From assembly GCA_018003015.1 (NCBI GenBank), contig JAGNEZ010000019.1, forward strand, positions 33,409-97,408: a stretch of DNA of 64,000 bases, written 5' to 3'. Made by a program: the position numbers and the translations under genes. Shown here in pieces: positions 34,028-42,199 of this stretch. The notes under the pieces were generated by a model that was not told where the DNA came from, did not search any database, and saw only the letters and a list, made by a program, of their open reading frames with translations. How positions within the stretch are numbered: position 1 is the stretch's first letter; every line of letters begins with the position of its first letter. Source of the stretch: Phycisphaerae bacterium (GTDB taxonomy: Bacteria; Planctomycetota; Phycisphaerae; UBA1845; PWPN01).

Positions 34028-34306
34028 CTACTTGGGCAGCTCGTACAGCCCCTGACCAGCATAGCGAAGCTTTCCCTGGTGAACGAGTTCCTCCCAGACC
34101 GCCTTGGGATACTGGCTGGGCGGCTGGATTCCCTGGATAGTCGATTTGCCTCCGGTGCTCATCGCTCGGTGACCGAGGCGGGACTCGTCATCGAGTCGCG
34201 CGAGCTTGAGGCGTTTCTTGAACGCCTGGAAAGCGCGCTTCAGTTCTTCCGGCGGAATGCTCGGGGGGCTTGGTTGAGCTGGGTTCTGAGGCTGGTCCGC
34301 GGCCAT
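34028..34306 (-). CDS. Conserved-looking small protein of unknown function, 92 aa
   Basis: The 92-aa product has a Pro/Gln-rich start, a basic amphipathic helix (PPEELKRAFQAFKKRLKLARLDDES), the distinctive segment RAMSTGGKSTIQGIQPP, and a C-terminal WEELVHQGKLRYAGQGLYEL that looks like a small winged or wing-like fold. GGAGG precedes the ATG at 34306. I do not recognise a named family. No cysteine pair or catalytic motif stands out. A nucleic-acid-binding role is possible from its charge but not shown. It converges on the truncated kinase gene. Confidence 0.65.
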   Translation of the reverse strand: MAADQPQNPAQPSPPSIPPEELKRAFQAFKKRLKLARLDDESRLGHRAMSTGGKSTIQGIQPPSQYPKAVWEELVHQGKLRYAGQGLYELPK

Positions 34307-34621
34307 GGGGAGTCCTCCTTCCAGGGTCAGGTCAACCACCATCATGCGAACGTCCAGTGAGGTGTCAAGCCATCCGGATGGCGGCCGGAACTGCCTTTCC
34401 GACGGACGGCAACGATCAAGGACTCCCCATGCTTGCACCTCCATGTCGTGCGAGACTGAACCGGATGGACGTTGCCGCGAGTCTGGTTTCCTTTGGCCGT
34501 ACCTGTTGGCCTGGCCGCCGAAACGAGCCGAGCATCCCGAGCGCGTCCCCGAGGAGCCGCTCACCCGCGACGGGAGCGGTGTCCTCTGTTCCAGACCCCA
34601 TGGGCATCCCCTGCATGAGGA
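34307..34621. other. 315-base region without a gene
   Basis: Between the 92-aa gene and the flavin reductase-like gene (both minus strand) I see no promoter of quality, no hairpin with a T-run and no coding-like frame. The minus-strand frame reading through it into the 92-aa gene is not protein-like. Confidence 0.4.
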
Positions 34622-35101
34622 TCAGTAGTTGAAGCCATTCAGGCGTGTGTGCAAGTGCGGCTTGCTGTTGTTGTGGATCGCACCGCCGATCACCTCTCCG
34701 ATGAACACCGTATGGTCTCCGGTCTCGATTTTGCCGGTCACCTTGCAGCCGAGGTGGGCGATGCAGTCCTGCACGATCACGCCGGTGGTCTCGTTTCTGA
34801 CCGCCAGTCCTTCGAAAGCGGGCTCGGAAGCGCCAGCGCCCTTGCCGAAGTGCTTGTACATCTTGGCCGAATCCTCGCCAATGATGTTGAGTACGAAGTG
34901 GCCGGCGCGTTTGATCATGGCCTCGATCGGTCGTCCGTGTTTGACCGCGACGGTGATCGTTGGCGGATCGAATCCTGCCTGCTGGACCCAGGTCACGAGA
35001 ATGCCGGTTGAGTGGCCGCCCTCGCGGGCAGTCAGAACGAAGCTGCCGCTGGCGATCAAGCCGAGAGGTTGGGCAATTTGCGTCTTGAAGGCATCGTCCA
35101 T
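34622..35101 (-). CDS. Flavin reductase-like domain protein
   Basis: A 159-aa FMN-binding split-barrel protein. It has the flavin reductase-like order: SFVLTAREGGHSTGILVTWVQQAGFDPPTI (flavin-contacting strand and loop), VNIIGE-type strand (FVLNIIGEDSAKMYKHFGK), AHLGCKVTGKIETGDHTVFIGEV with the conserved GDH. Relatives include the flavin reductase of two-component monooxygenases and the fused flavoredoxins. The start was set at M35101 because the family begins there, supported by AGAGG upstream. No partner oxygenase is adjacent. Confidence 0.85.
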   Translation of the reverse strand: MDDAFKTQIAQPLGLIASGSFVLTAREGGHSTGILVTWVQQAGFDPPTITVAVKHGRPIEAMIKRAGHFVLNIIGEDSAKMYKHFGKGAGASEPAFEGLAVRNETTGVIVQDCIAHLGCKVTGKIETGDHTVFIGEVIGGAIHNNSKPHLHTRLNGFNY

Positions 35102-35210
35102 GCTGGCCTCTGCTCCTGCAGCTGAAAGCTCCCATCGCCCGAACGGCGGGCGTATCATGAATGATAGCGCGCCCTGGCCGGAAGAGAAGAAGAGCCCTGG
35201 CGCGGGCCGC

Positions 35211-36275
35211 TCACTGACCCAAGGATTTGACCCAAGCCACGCCGGCGGTGCGGTTGACCGGGTCGGCGTAGGGGACAATCTCGCCACCGAAGATCTCCGG
35301 CCGATGCTCCTTCATGACCGTTTCGGCCACGACCCAGCCCAGGGCGGCGCCGAACACCACGTCGGAGAATGAATGCTCGCGATCGTCGATTCGTTCGACG
35401 GCCACCAAGCCGGTGATACCGAACATGGGCACGCCGACGAGCGGGCCGTAGGCATCGTTGAGCACGGTGGCCAGGGCCATGGTGCTGGACACGTGGCCGC
35501 TGGGCCATGCCCACTCCTCGCCGTTAGGCGATTCGGTATTGGCCGCCAGTTTCAGCAGCACGGTGGAGACGCCGGTGATGGTCAGGGCGCTGACCGCGCG
35601 CTTGCCGACCTCGTAGGTCTTGATGTCCTGGAACTGCTGGCCCGCGAGGTACCAGGCGCCGGCCAGGGCGAAGTGGGTGATCGGGTTACCCATCGCTCCG
35701 AAGGTATCCGGCCATTCGCCCCGGAAGGTGTGATGACGTTCGTAGTGGTCGTCGATGTCGTCGTCCACCTCCGGTCGCAGGGCGCCGGATGCGCCGCCGG
35801 CTGCCAACAGGAAGATGAGGTTGCCCGGATCGCCGTAGACCTTCTTGGTGTCGTGCCAGAGGAGTTCGGGCAACTCCATGAGATCTCGCTTGATCGTCGA
35901 ACCCAAGTGGGGCCGCGGTCCGCGTTCGACGGCCGTCCGGAGCGAGGTCGATTCGGAAGGCTGACTTGCAGCTGCGGAGACCGGCCGGCTGGGGTTCGAA
36001 GAGGTGGATGCGTCGGCGGCCGCAGCCAGGTGCACTGCCGAAATCTCGAAGGGCCCGGGGCGTTTCGGAGTTTCGTTGGCCGGGCCTGACGGACGTGACG
36101 GCAATCCGGCATGAGTATGCGCAGTGGCCAATCGGCGAGCGGCGACTTGGCGGGCGTGATCGGCCCAGGTTCTGTTGTCGGGCGTGCCGGGGGATGCGGC
36201 CGGAGAGGGCGTGCCAGCCATCAGGACAACGGTGAACGATGCCCATAGGGTGACTCGGAGGGTTGCGATCGTCAT
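35211..36275 (-). CDS. PAP2-superfamily phosphatase, exported
   Basis: A 354-aa protein with an N-terminal signal (residues 1-28), a Pro/Ser-rich linker to about residue 120, and a PAP2 acid phosphatase domain. The catalytic motifs are WPSGHVSSTMA (general acid/base His) and DDREHSFSDVVFGAALG (nucleophile His and Asp). It probably dephosphorylates lipid phosphates or a related periplasmic substrate. Its ATG overlaps the stop of the upstream TPR gene by four bases (36272-36275), so the two are translationally coupled. The exact substrate is unknown. Confidence 0.85.
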   Translation of the reverse strand: MTIATLRVTLWASFTVVLMAGTPSPAASPGTPDNRTWADHARQVAARRLATAHTHAGLPSRPSGPANETPKRPGPFEISAVHLAAAADASTSSNPSRPVSAAASQPSESTSLRTAVERGPRPHLGSTIKRDLMELPELLWHDTKKVYGDPGNLIFLLAAGGASGALRPEVDDDIDDHYERHHTFRGEWPDTFGAMGNPITHFALAGAWYLAGQQFQDIKTYEVGKRAVSALTITGVSTVLLKLAANTESPNGEEWAWPSGHVSSTMALATVLNDAYGPLVGVPMFGITGLVAVERIDDREHSFSDVVFGAALGWVVAETVMKEHRPEIFGGEIVPYADPVNRTAGVAWVKSLGQ

Positions 36276-37324
36276 TTTGAGCCGTCCAGCATGCTTGTAA
36301 GGGTATCTTCGGGTTTCTTAGGTACGTGGTACTTCTCAACCAGCTTGCGGATCTTGGGCTGGTCGGGCTTGAGTTCGAGTGAATGGTGCCAATCGTTGAC
36401 CGCCTGTTCGCGGAGGGTGGCGCTGTTGGCCTGCTGGAGGGCGAGGGCCATGCGAACGGCTCCGCGGCCGGCGTAGGCCTCGGCCATGCGGGGCTCGATC
36501 CCGATCGCCTTGTCGTAGTGCTGGAGGGCGACGTCATAGGCCCGGTCCACGAGGCAGCAGTAGGCGAGGCGTTCGTGGGCCATGGCATCGGCGGGGGCGA
36601 TTTCGACCGCGCGCTCGAGGGCCTTGCGGGCGTTGGTGATTCGCCCCTGCTTCATCATGGTGACGGCCATATTGATCAGCACGAGAGGCTGGTTGGGATC
36701 GCGCTCCAGCGACTCGTTGTAGACATGGATTGCCTCGTAATACTTCTCCTGGCTATCGTAGACCGCCCCGAGGTTAAGGGCGGCGCCCGGCTGGCCGGGA
36801 TCGAGAGCCATGGCTTGTTCATAGGCCTTGATTGCGTCGTTGAAGGCCCCGGCCTGGTGGTAGCAGACGCCGAGGTTGAACCGGGCCTTGTAGCTTTTCG
36901 GATCGAGTTCACAGGCGTGGAGATAAGCTCGGACGGCATCGGCGAAGCGGGCGAGCTTCTGGTAGATTCGGGCGAGCGAGAGGGAGTTATCGAGGTTCGA
37001 GGGATCGAGTCGGACCGCCTCGGCGAACGACTGGGCGGCGGCCTCGTAGTTGCCCTTCGCCTCCCACACGCTGCCCAGGCCGGCGTGTGCGTCGATGAGC
37101 TTGGGATTCAGTTCGATGGCGTTCTGGAACTCGGCCAGGGCGGCGTCGAGTTCTTGAGCGCTGAGGAGCTGCTGGCCGTGGTGAGCAGCCACGCCGGCTC
37201 GTATCTCGGCAAATGGCTCATAGCGGCGATCGGCGCAGGCGGGCACCACGGCGAGCAAGGCAATCACGACCGCGCGACCCGACGCGCCGATGTTCCTCTG
37301 GTCTCGGACCTCGCCCATGCTCAT
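36272..37324 (-). CDS. TPR-repeat lipoprotein-like protein
   Basis: A 350-aa protein. The N-terminus has a hydrophobic stretch ending VVPAC at residue 30, compatible with a lipoprotein or a cleavable signal (Pro at -2 is unusual). About eight tetratricopeptide repeats occupy residues 45-325, each with typical A-x-x-x-F/L-x-x-A-I-x-L-x-P patterning, for example ALAEFQNAIELNPKLIDAHAGLG and AIKAYEQAMALDPGQPGAALNLG. It is coupled to the PAP2 gene, suggesting a scaffold for it. Function otherwise unknown. Confidence 0.85.
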   Translation of the reverse strand: MSMGEVRDQRNIGASGRAVVIALLAVVPACADRRYEPFAEIRAGVAAHHGQQLLSAQELDAALAEFQNAIELNPKLIDAHAGLGSVWEAKGNYEAAAQSFAEAVRLDPSNLDNSLSLARIYQKLARFADAVRAYLHACELDPKSYKARFNLGVCYHQAGAFNDAIKAYEQAMALDPGQPGAALNLGAVYDSQEKYYEAIHVYNESLERDPNQPLVLINMAVTMMKQGRITNARKALERAVEIAPADAMAHERLAYCCLVDRAYDVALQHYDKAIGIEPRMAEAYAGRGAVRMALALQQANSATLREQAVNDWHHSLELKPDQPKIRKLVEKYHVPKKPEDTLTSMLDGSK

Positions 37325-38071
37325 CGCTATCGGTACCTATGGGCCGAAATCTTGACTGCGAAACTGCGCGGTGATCATACCCGCCCATCGGCCGGTGGAC
37401 AACCGGAATGCGGGATCCGGTCGATGGGCCGGGCGGGTCGTGGTCGTCGGGTCCTCCGGCCGGACCCGGTGTTGAAGGCGAGGGCCGCCTTGGCGTAGGC
37501 GAAGGCACCGTCCGGCCAGGGCGCGGGGCCTCTGTCCCCGACCGGCGGCCGCCGATGGTCGGTGATCGGCTCAATGCCGAACGAAGCCACGGTGCCGGCG
37601 CGGGAACCGCGTTTTCGAGCCTGCCAGGGGGTTTCTCGCCTTCACTTCCCAGGAGCGTGGAGCGCCAAACGAAGCCAACGAGTCCGTTCCCGGCGATTGG
37701 CTCCTGGTTTCTGACGGGAGCGGGTTGGTCGAGTGCCGGTCGGGGAGGGCATACTCCTTTCGGACCGGCTCTCTTGGGAAGAACACGCCGGCCGTCCCGG
37801 TGAAAGGCCCCGGATCGAGACGGCGGAGGCTGTCGTGAAGGGCCGCGATGGGGACGCACGGCGCCGACGTCAAGCTCGAGGACGGCGCGACCCTGCTTGG
37901 TCGTTGAATGCGGCGCGGGGGCGGGATAGAATGAAAAGAAGTCTATACCGGTGTTTGACACGTGCCGGCCTCGTCGGTTTTGACCGTTGGGTATCCGCGA
38001 GCGATGGTCATGGCCGACGGTCGGACGGGGTTTGTCCGGGAAGAGGCCTACCGATTACAGGAGGAGGGAAG
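37325..38071. other. 747-base region without a gene, with a promoter near its right end
   Basis: The frame leading into the SGNH-like gene from 37733 is open, but its 113 extra residues are Arg/Gly-rich and unlike an exported protein. Neither strand shows another ribosome-binding site with a protein-like frame. The promoter at 37904-37932 and the ribosome-binding site GGAGGAGGG before 38072 are the only clear elements. It lies between the divergent TPR gene and the dockerin gene. Confidence 0.5.
37904..37932 (+). promoter_or_regulatory. Sigma70-type promoter for the SGNH-like dockerin gene
   Basis: TTGAAT (37904-37909) and TAGAAT (37927-37932) are 17 bases apart; the -10 matches five of six positions. 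The leader is about 130 bases. The same TAGAAT hexamer occurs at the promoter before the dockerin gene at 53279. Confidence 0.55.
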
Positions 38072-39055
38072 ATGCGCTTCGCGATGGTCGCCGCGATCAG
38101 TGTTGGCGTGTTGTTCGCGATTCCCACTGTGGGCGCGATCATTGACCACGATCACATCGACGCTGTCGGCTCGCTGCCGCAAACCACGATGGACGCCATC
38201 GGCCAGCAGAAGTGGCTTTTCAGCCATGCGTCGGTTGGCGGCAACATGATCTCGGGCATGAAGAACCTGCGGACCGCCGACCCGACCCGTTACCAACTCC
38301 AAGTCAGCTCGGTCGGATACAGCAGTTCGCTGCAGCAAGCCGACAATCCGCCATCGCCGACGGTAAATGGTCGGATCTATGATTGCAGTCGCGGCAATCC
38401 GGGCTGGCAATCGAAGTTGACCATTTTCGATCGCTCGGTGAGGAACGCGGGGTGGCGGGCTCCGGCCGTCGACGTGGTGATGGACAAGCTCTGCTACATT
38501 GACGAGGCGGCGAGCGCGACGACCTACGTCGACACCCTGGCAGCGATCGAGGCGGACTATCCGGACACGGTGGTGGTGTACATCACCATGCCGCTGACGA
38601 CCGGGGAGGACTCGGCCAACGTCCTCCGCAACCGGTACAACACGGCGGTGCGGACCTACTGCGACGAGCACGGCAAGCTGCTTTACGATCTAGCCGACAT
38701 GGAGGCTCACGATCCGTCGGGCAAGCCATCCACGTTCACATCCGGCGGCAAGACCTACCAGAAGCTTCATAGCGGTTATACCAGCGACGGCGGGCATTTG
38801 AACTCGGCCGGGGGGCAGCGGATCGCGATGGGCTGGTATGCAGTGGCCGCGGTGATTGCCGCTCCACCGGTACCGGGGGATTTCACCGGTGACGGGCGGG
38901 TCGACAAGGCCGATCTGGAGCGGTTCCTGGCATGCGTCTCGGGTCCAGCCATTCCCCACGATGGATCCGCCGACAGCCTGAAGGGTGATTTCGACGGCGA
39001 CAGCGACGTCGACCAGGACGACTTTGGCCGCTTCCAGCGAAACCTGCACGAGTGA
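38072..39055 (+). CDS. Secreted SGNH-hydrolase-like protein with C-terminal dockerin-like EF-hands
   Basis: A 327-aa exported protein: signal peptide residues 1-23, then a hydrolase-like region with FSHASVGGNMISG near the start and SDGGHLNSAGGQRIAMGWYAVA near the end. The DGGHLNS..G pattern resembles block V (DxxH) of SGNH esterases, although the usual GDSL block I is not clear (HASVGG instead). The C-terminal 60 residues contain two calcium-binding loops (DFTGDGRVDKADLERFL and DFDGDSDVDQDDFGRF), a dockerin-like pair. GGAGGAGGG precedes the ATG at 38072. Substrate unknown, presumably an O-acylated polysaccharide. Confidence 0.7.
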   Translation: MRFAMVAAISVGVLFAIPTVGAIIDHDHIDAVGSLPQTTMDAIGQQKWLFSHASVGGNMISGMKNLRTADPTRYQLQVSSVGYSSSLQQADNPPSPTVNGRIYDCSRGNPGWQSKLTIFDRSVRNAGWRAPAVDVVMDKLCYIDEAASATTYVDTLAAIEADYPDTVVVYITMPLTTGEDSANVLRNRYNTAVRTYCDEHGKLLYDLADMEAHDPSGKPSTFTSGGKTYQKLHSGYTSDGGHLNSAGGQRIAMGWYAVAAVIAAPPVPGDFTGDGRVDKADLERFLACVSGPAIPHDGSADSLKGDFDGDSDVDQDDFGRFQRNLHE

Positions 39056-39181
39056 GGCATCGTGGAGCCGCCCCGCGCAGGGCAGAGGCGTACCCGTGGC
39101 GCGTGCTCCTTGGGTCCGGCCTGATGGCCGAGACCTGCATGTGGCGGTTGCCGGGCCCCTTGGGTGAGGGTGGTGTCGGTT

Positions 39182-40306
39182 CTACCTAGTGATATTCGCC
39201 AAGAAGCGGGCGTTGTCGGGGAACTTGGCCAGGCCCTCCAGCAGGAGGGGCATGGCCTTGAGGTTGGGCAGTGAGGCGATCTGGCGGCGGACGCGATAGA
39301 TCTTCTCGACGGTTTCCTTGCCGAGGAGGAGTTCCTCCTTCCGGGTGCCGGACATATTCAGATCGATCGCCGGCCAGATCCGCTGGTTGGCCAGTTCGCG
39401 GGTGAGCATGATTTCCATGTTGCCGGTTCCCTTGAACTCGTTGAAGATGAGTTCGTCCATTCGGCTGCCGGTTTCGATGAGTGCGGTGGCCATGATAGTC
39501 ATGGAGCCGCCGTTCTCGATGTTGCGGGCGGAGCCGAAGATGGCCTTGGGTTCGGCGAGGGCCCGGATATCGACGCCGCCGCTCATGGTTCGGCCGCTTG
39601 AGCGTACCGCCACGTTGAACGCCCGGCCGAGGCGGGTGAGGGAATCCAGGAGGATGAAGATGTGGCGGCCGGACTCGACCATCCGCTTGGCCTTCTCGAT
39701 CATGAGCCGGGCAATGCGGATATGGCTGGTAGCGTCCTGGTCGTTGTTGGAGAAGACGACTTCGCCGCGGACGGTTCGGCGCATCTCGGTGACTTCCTCC
39801 GGTCGCTCGTCGACGAGGAGGACCATCATGTAAACGTCGGGGTGATTGGCGGCGATACCGGCGGCCATGTGCTGGAGCAGGACGGTCTTGCCGGTCCGCG
39901 GGGGAGCGGCGATGAGGCCGCGCTGGCCGCGGCCGATCGGCGTCATCAGGTCCACGACCCGCATGGACATTGGCCCGCCGGGGGTTTCGAACCGGATGGT
40001 TTCCTTGGGATCGACGGCGATGAGATCGTTGAACTGGGGGCGCTCGGCATGGTCTGCGGGGTCCTGGCCGTTGATGGTGCCGATGGTCTGGAGGGCGCAA
40101 CGGTACTGAAAGCCGCCGTAGCGACCTTGGGTGTTACGGGTCATGCCCGTGATGCTCTCGCCGCCGCGGAGGGCGAAGCGGCGGGCAAGATCCGCGGGCA
40201 CGAAGGCGTCCGTCGGATGCACAGCGTAGTTTCGCAGAGCGGAGCGCAGAAAGCCTCCGCCCTGTTCAGTGAGTTCCAGTGTACCTTCGGCTTGTGGTTC
40301 GGACAT
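39182..40306 (-). CDS. rho: Transcription termination factor Rho
   Basis: Rho is the hexameric RNA-dependent ATPase that terminates transcription. The 374-aa protein has a short N-terminal domain and the conserved RecA-like core: GLIAAPPRTGKTVLLQHMA (P-loop), MMVLLVDERPEEVTEM, FVNSNNDQ-equivalent VFSNNDQ, FILLDSLTRLGRAFN, ARNIENGGSMTIMATALI (Q loop) and the R-loop/ FEEFKGTGNMEI equivalent FNEFKGTGNMEIMLTR. No large insertion is present in the N-terminal domain. The start is uncertain: 40306 (MSEPQAEGTLEL) was chosen because the family begins like this; 40333 is possible. Confidence 0.95.
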   Translation of the reverse strand: MSEPQAEGTLELTEQGGGFLRSALRNYAVHPTDAFVPADLARRFALRGGESITGMTRNTQGRYGGFQYRCALQTIGTINGQDPADHAERPQFNDLIAVDPKETIRFETPGGPMSMRVVDLMTPIGRGQRGLIAAPPRTGKTVLLQHMAAGIAANHPDVYMMVLLVDERPEEVTEMRRTVRGEVVFSNNDQDATSHIRIARLMIEKAKRMVESGRHIFILLDSLTRLGRAFNVAVRSSGRTMSGGVDIRALAEPKAIFGSARNIENGGSMTIMATALIETGSRMDELIFNEFKGTGNMEIMLTRELANQRIWPAIDLNMSGTRKEELLLGKETVEKIYRVRRQIASLPNLKAMPLLLEGLAKFPDNARFLANITR

Positions 40307-40688
40307 AATCGCTCGGTAAGCCCCGAATGCCATTCCAATGGAGGAAGGCTCCTGTGTATCCCAAGTTGGGATCCGCGTCAACAAGAGACCTTGGCGCGAA
40401 ACCGCGTCCGACGAGGCGAAAGGACAGGGACGGACGGAACCTGGGCAGTGGGTGGTCCGGTAAATCGGCCAGCGGGAAGCGTCCTGGAGGTGGCGTCGGC
40501 TGACCGGCCGCGTCCGGCACCGCCCGGGAGCGGGAACGTCGCCGAGCTGCCTCCTTCGCTCGGCCAGTGGTCACCTGGTGATGGGGGCGCGGAACCCCAA
40601 TAAATCAAGCCGGGCGCCGCGCCCGGCTTGATGCCGCGTAGACTCCACCGCCTACGAAAACAGTCTGTTGAATCGGGCTCGACTCTGC
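40307..40688. other. Gene-free region between rho and the VYAPAP-repeat protein
   Basis: The 382 bases contain the rho leader and, at 40598-40632, the terminator of the repeat-protein gene. No protein-like frame is visible on either strand. Confidence 0.55.
40598..40632 (-). terminator. Rho-independent terminator of the VYAPAP-repeat gene
   Basis: ATCAAGCCGGGC and GCCCGGCTTGAT form a perfect 12-bp stem with a 5-base loop. On the minus strand it is followed by TTTATTGGGG. It lies 57 bases after the stop of the gene ending at 40689 and upstream of rho. Confidence 0.75.
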
Positions 40689-41072
40689 TCAGCGGCGGTG
40701 ATGCGAGTGCCCGAAGCTGAAGCCGAAGGATCTACCGCCGCAGTGAACCGGGCCGCAGTACCGGGGCCCGGCGTAGCAGTGCCGGCCGCTGACGTAGCCG
40801 AATCCGAAGGAGATGCTCCGGACCGGCGGAGCGTACACCACCGGGGCTGGAGCGTAGACTACGGGCGCCGGGGCGATCACGGCCGGGGCTGGGGCATACA
40901 CGACTGGAGCGGGGGCAACGACCACCGGAGACGGGGCGTAGACCACGGGAGCGGAATACGAGGTGTAGTAGGTGCTGATGACCTGAGCTTGGGTGCCCTC
41001 TGCGATCACCCCACCCACCACCGCCACAGCCGCCAATCCGGTAACGATCATCCTGTTCCTGTTTGCAGTCAT
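40689..41072 (-). CDS. Secreted Pro/Ala/Val/Tyr-repeat protein
   Basis: The 127-aa product has a signal peptide (residues 1-29) followed by imperfect repeats of the type APVVYAPSP, APAPVVYAP and APAPAVIAP over about residues 40-90, and a C-terminal Gly/Cys/His-rich part (FGFGYVSGRHCYAG, FGFSFGHSHHRR). AAGGAG precedes the ATG at 41072. Similar VYxP-repeat exported proteins are frequent in planctomycetes; the function is not known, possibly a wall or surface component. Preceded by MarR on the same strand (110-base gap) and followed by a strong terminator. Confidence 0.75.
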   Translation of the reverse strand: MTANRNRMIVTGLAAVAVVGGVIAEGTQAQVISTYYTSYSAPVVYAPSPVVVAPAPVVYAPAPAVIAPAPVVYAPAPVVYAPPVRSISFGFGYVSGRHCYAGPRYCGPVHCGGRSFGFSFGHSHHRR

Positions 41073-41182
41073 GGCTTTCAACTCCTTACAAGCTCGAACC
41101 ATCATAGCTCGGTCCATTCATGGCATTAGACAGTCATGATCGGGAAAAAGTTAGCAGAGGAGAAACAAATCCGCAAGAAAGC

Positions 41183-41662
41183 CTATAAAACATTTTCTGG
41201 TAAAGACTTACGGATGTTCTGGCGAACAATCCGGAGTAGTCGCATAAGTTCGTTGCGGTCCTTTTCGTCGAGGCCCTCGAGCATTTGCTGGATCGTTCCG
41301 AGTTTGACCTGCCGGTAGGCGTGATGGGCCTCGACACCTGCGGGACTGAGTTCCACATCGATCTTGCGTTTGTCGCCGGGGTTGATGCGGCAGGTGACCA
41401 GCGGCTTGTCGCCTTTGCTTTCCAGGGCGCGAATGATCCTGGACATCTGCGCCGGCAGGACGCCAATCTCGCGTTGGATCTCCCCGACGTTGAGCGATCG
41501 GCCGGCTTTGGCGAGGATGTCCAGGGCGAGGAATTCCGCCTCAGTGAGTTCGTGCTGGGTTTTCCCGCGGCGGCGATTCTGGGCGGTCCAACTCGCCTTC
41601 GAGATCTCGAAGATTTCGTTCGTAAACTCTTGTACTTGCTGAGCTTGCTGGTATTCTGGCAT
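41183..41662 (-). CDS. MarR-family transcriptional regulator
   Basis: A 159-aa winged-helix protein. The helix-turn-helix region is LTEAEFLALDILAKAGRSLNVGEIQREIGVLPAQMSRIIRALESKG, followed by the wing with RINPGDKRKIDVELSPAG (the MarR family D-R-R-x-x-x-V/I-x-L-T/S signature, here D-K-R-K-I-D-V-E-L-S). Helices at both ends would form the dimer interface. An inverted repeat lies 26 bases upstream of its ATG. It may regulate itself or the repeat-protein gene directly downstream. No drug or phenolic efflux gene is coupled in an obvious way, though an RND system lies 1.5 kb away on the other strand. Confidence 0.85.
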   Translation of the reverse strand: MPEYQQAQQVQEFTNEIFEISKASWTAQNRRRGKTQHELTEAEFLALDILAKAGRSLNVGEIQREIGVLPAQMSRIIRALESKGDKPLVTCRINPGDKRKIDVELSPAGVEAHHAYRQVKLGTIQQMLEGLDEKDRNELMRLLRIVRQNIRKSLPENVL

Positions 41663-41687
41663 GGCTCATATCCTAGTCGGGTGGGCG

Positions 41688-41704
41688 CGGTCGGTATTCG
41701 ACCG
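41688..41704. promoter_or_regulatory. Inverted repeat near the MarR start (possible operator)
   Basis: CGGTCG and CGACCG flank a 5-base spacer, 26 to 42 bases upstream of the MarR ATG. MarR proteins commonly bind such sites to repress themselves. Confidence 0.35.
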
Positions 41705-42141
41705 GCCTACGTCGGAACTCGCCCGAAGAATGGGTGCGGAGCGCCGAGCCCTATGTTCTGTCGACACTTATGCTAATGTGGGGTTTGGGTCTCGTCAATC
41801 ACATTCTTCCAGAAGAACAACTATTGATTTCTTCAAACTATTCACAGAATGCCCTGCGGCGGAGGTGGGCACGATGGAGTGTCCCGCGAGTGCCGGTCGA
41901 ATCGCCTTACAGAAGCTTTTAGTGTGTTTTGCCATACCGGGAGAATGCGTGCGATGGAGGGGGACCAGGTCGGTGCAAACCGGCTGCCGGGGTTGCAGCC
42001 CGGGTGGTGATGGCAGGAGAGCCCCCGAGCTCGGTGACCGCGGCGTTGGTGTCGACGTGGGCGGTTCTGCAGGGAGCGGTCGACGCGGGCCGGGGGCAAC
42101 CGTCCGATGAACCGGCGGAAGGCGCACCGGAGCCTTGCGAC

Positions 42142-42147
42142 TATAAT
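42142..42147 (+). promoter_or_regulatory. -10 element for the MTA phosphorylase gene
   Basis: A perfect TATAAT lies 52 bases before the ATG at 42200. No good -35 is found at 16-18 bases upstream, so activity may need an activator. Confidence 0.4.
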
Positions 42148-42199
42148 CCTGGCCAGTTCGATGCTTTGTCTCTTCAACGCGAGGAGGTTGTCACTGGGC

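Larger units (their letters stand above)
41663..42199. other. 537-base intergenic region between the MarR and MTA phosphorylase genes
   Basis: The two flanking genes diverge. An AT-richer patch (about 41755-41860) stands out. Elements seen: the inverted repeat 41688-41704 near the MarR start, and a TATAAT at 42142-42147 before the phosphorylase gene. No frame is convincingly coding. Confidence 0.5.

Noticed and set aside
37733..38071. Open extension of the SGNH-like gene
   Set aside because: A signal peptide and GGAGGAGGG place the start at 38072; the upstream residues are Arg-rich and cross the promoter.
41734..41922. 62-codon plus-strand frame in the AT-richer patch near the MarR gene
   Set aside because: No Shine-Dalgarno sequence; the hydrophobic stretch is short and the C-terminal half is random-like.
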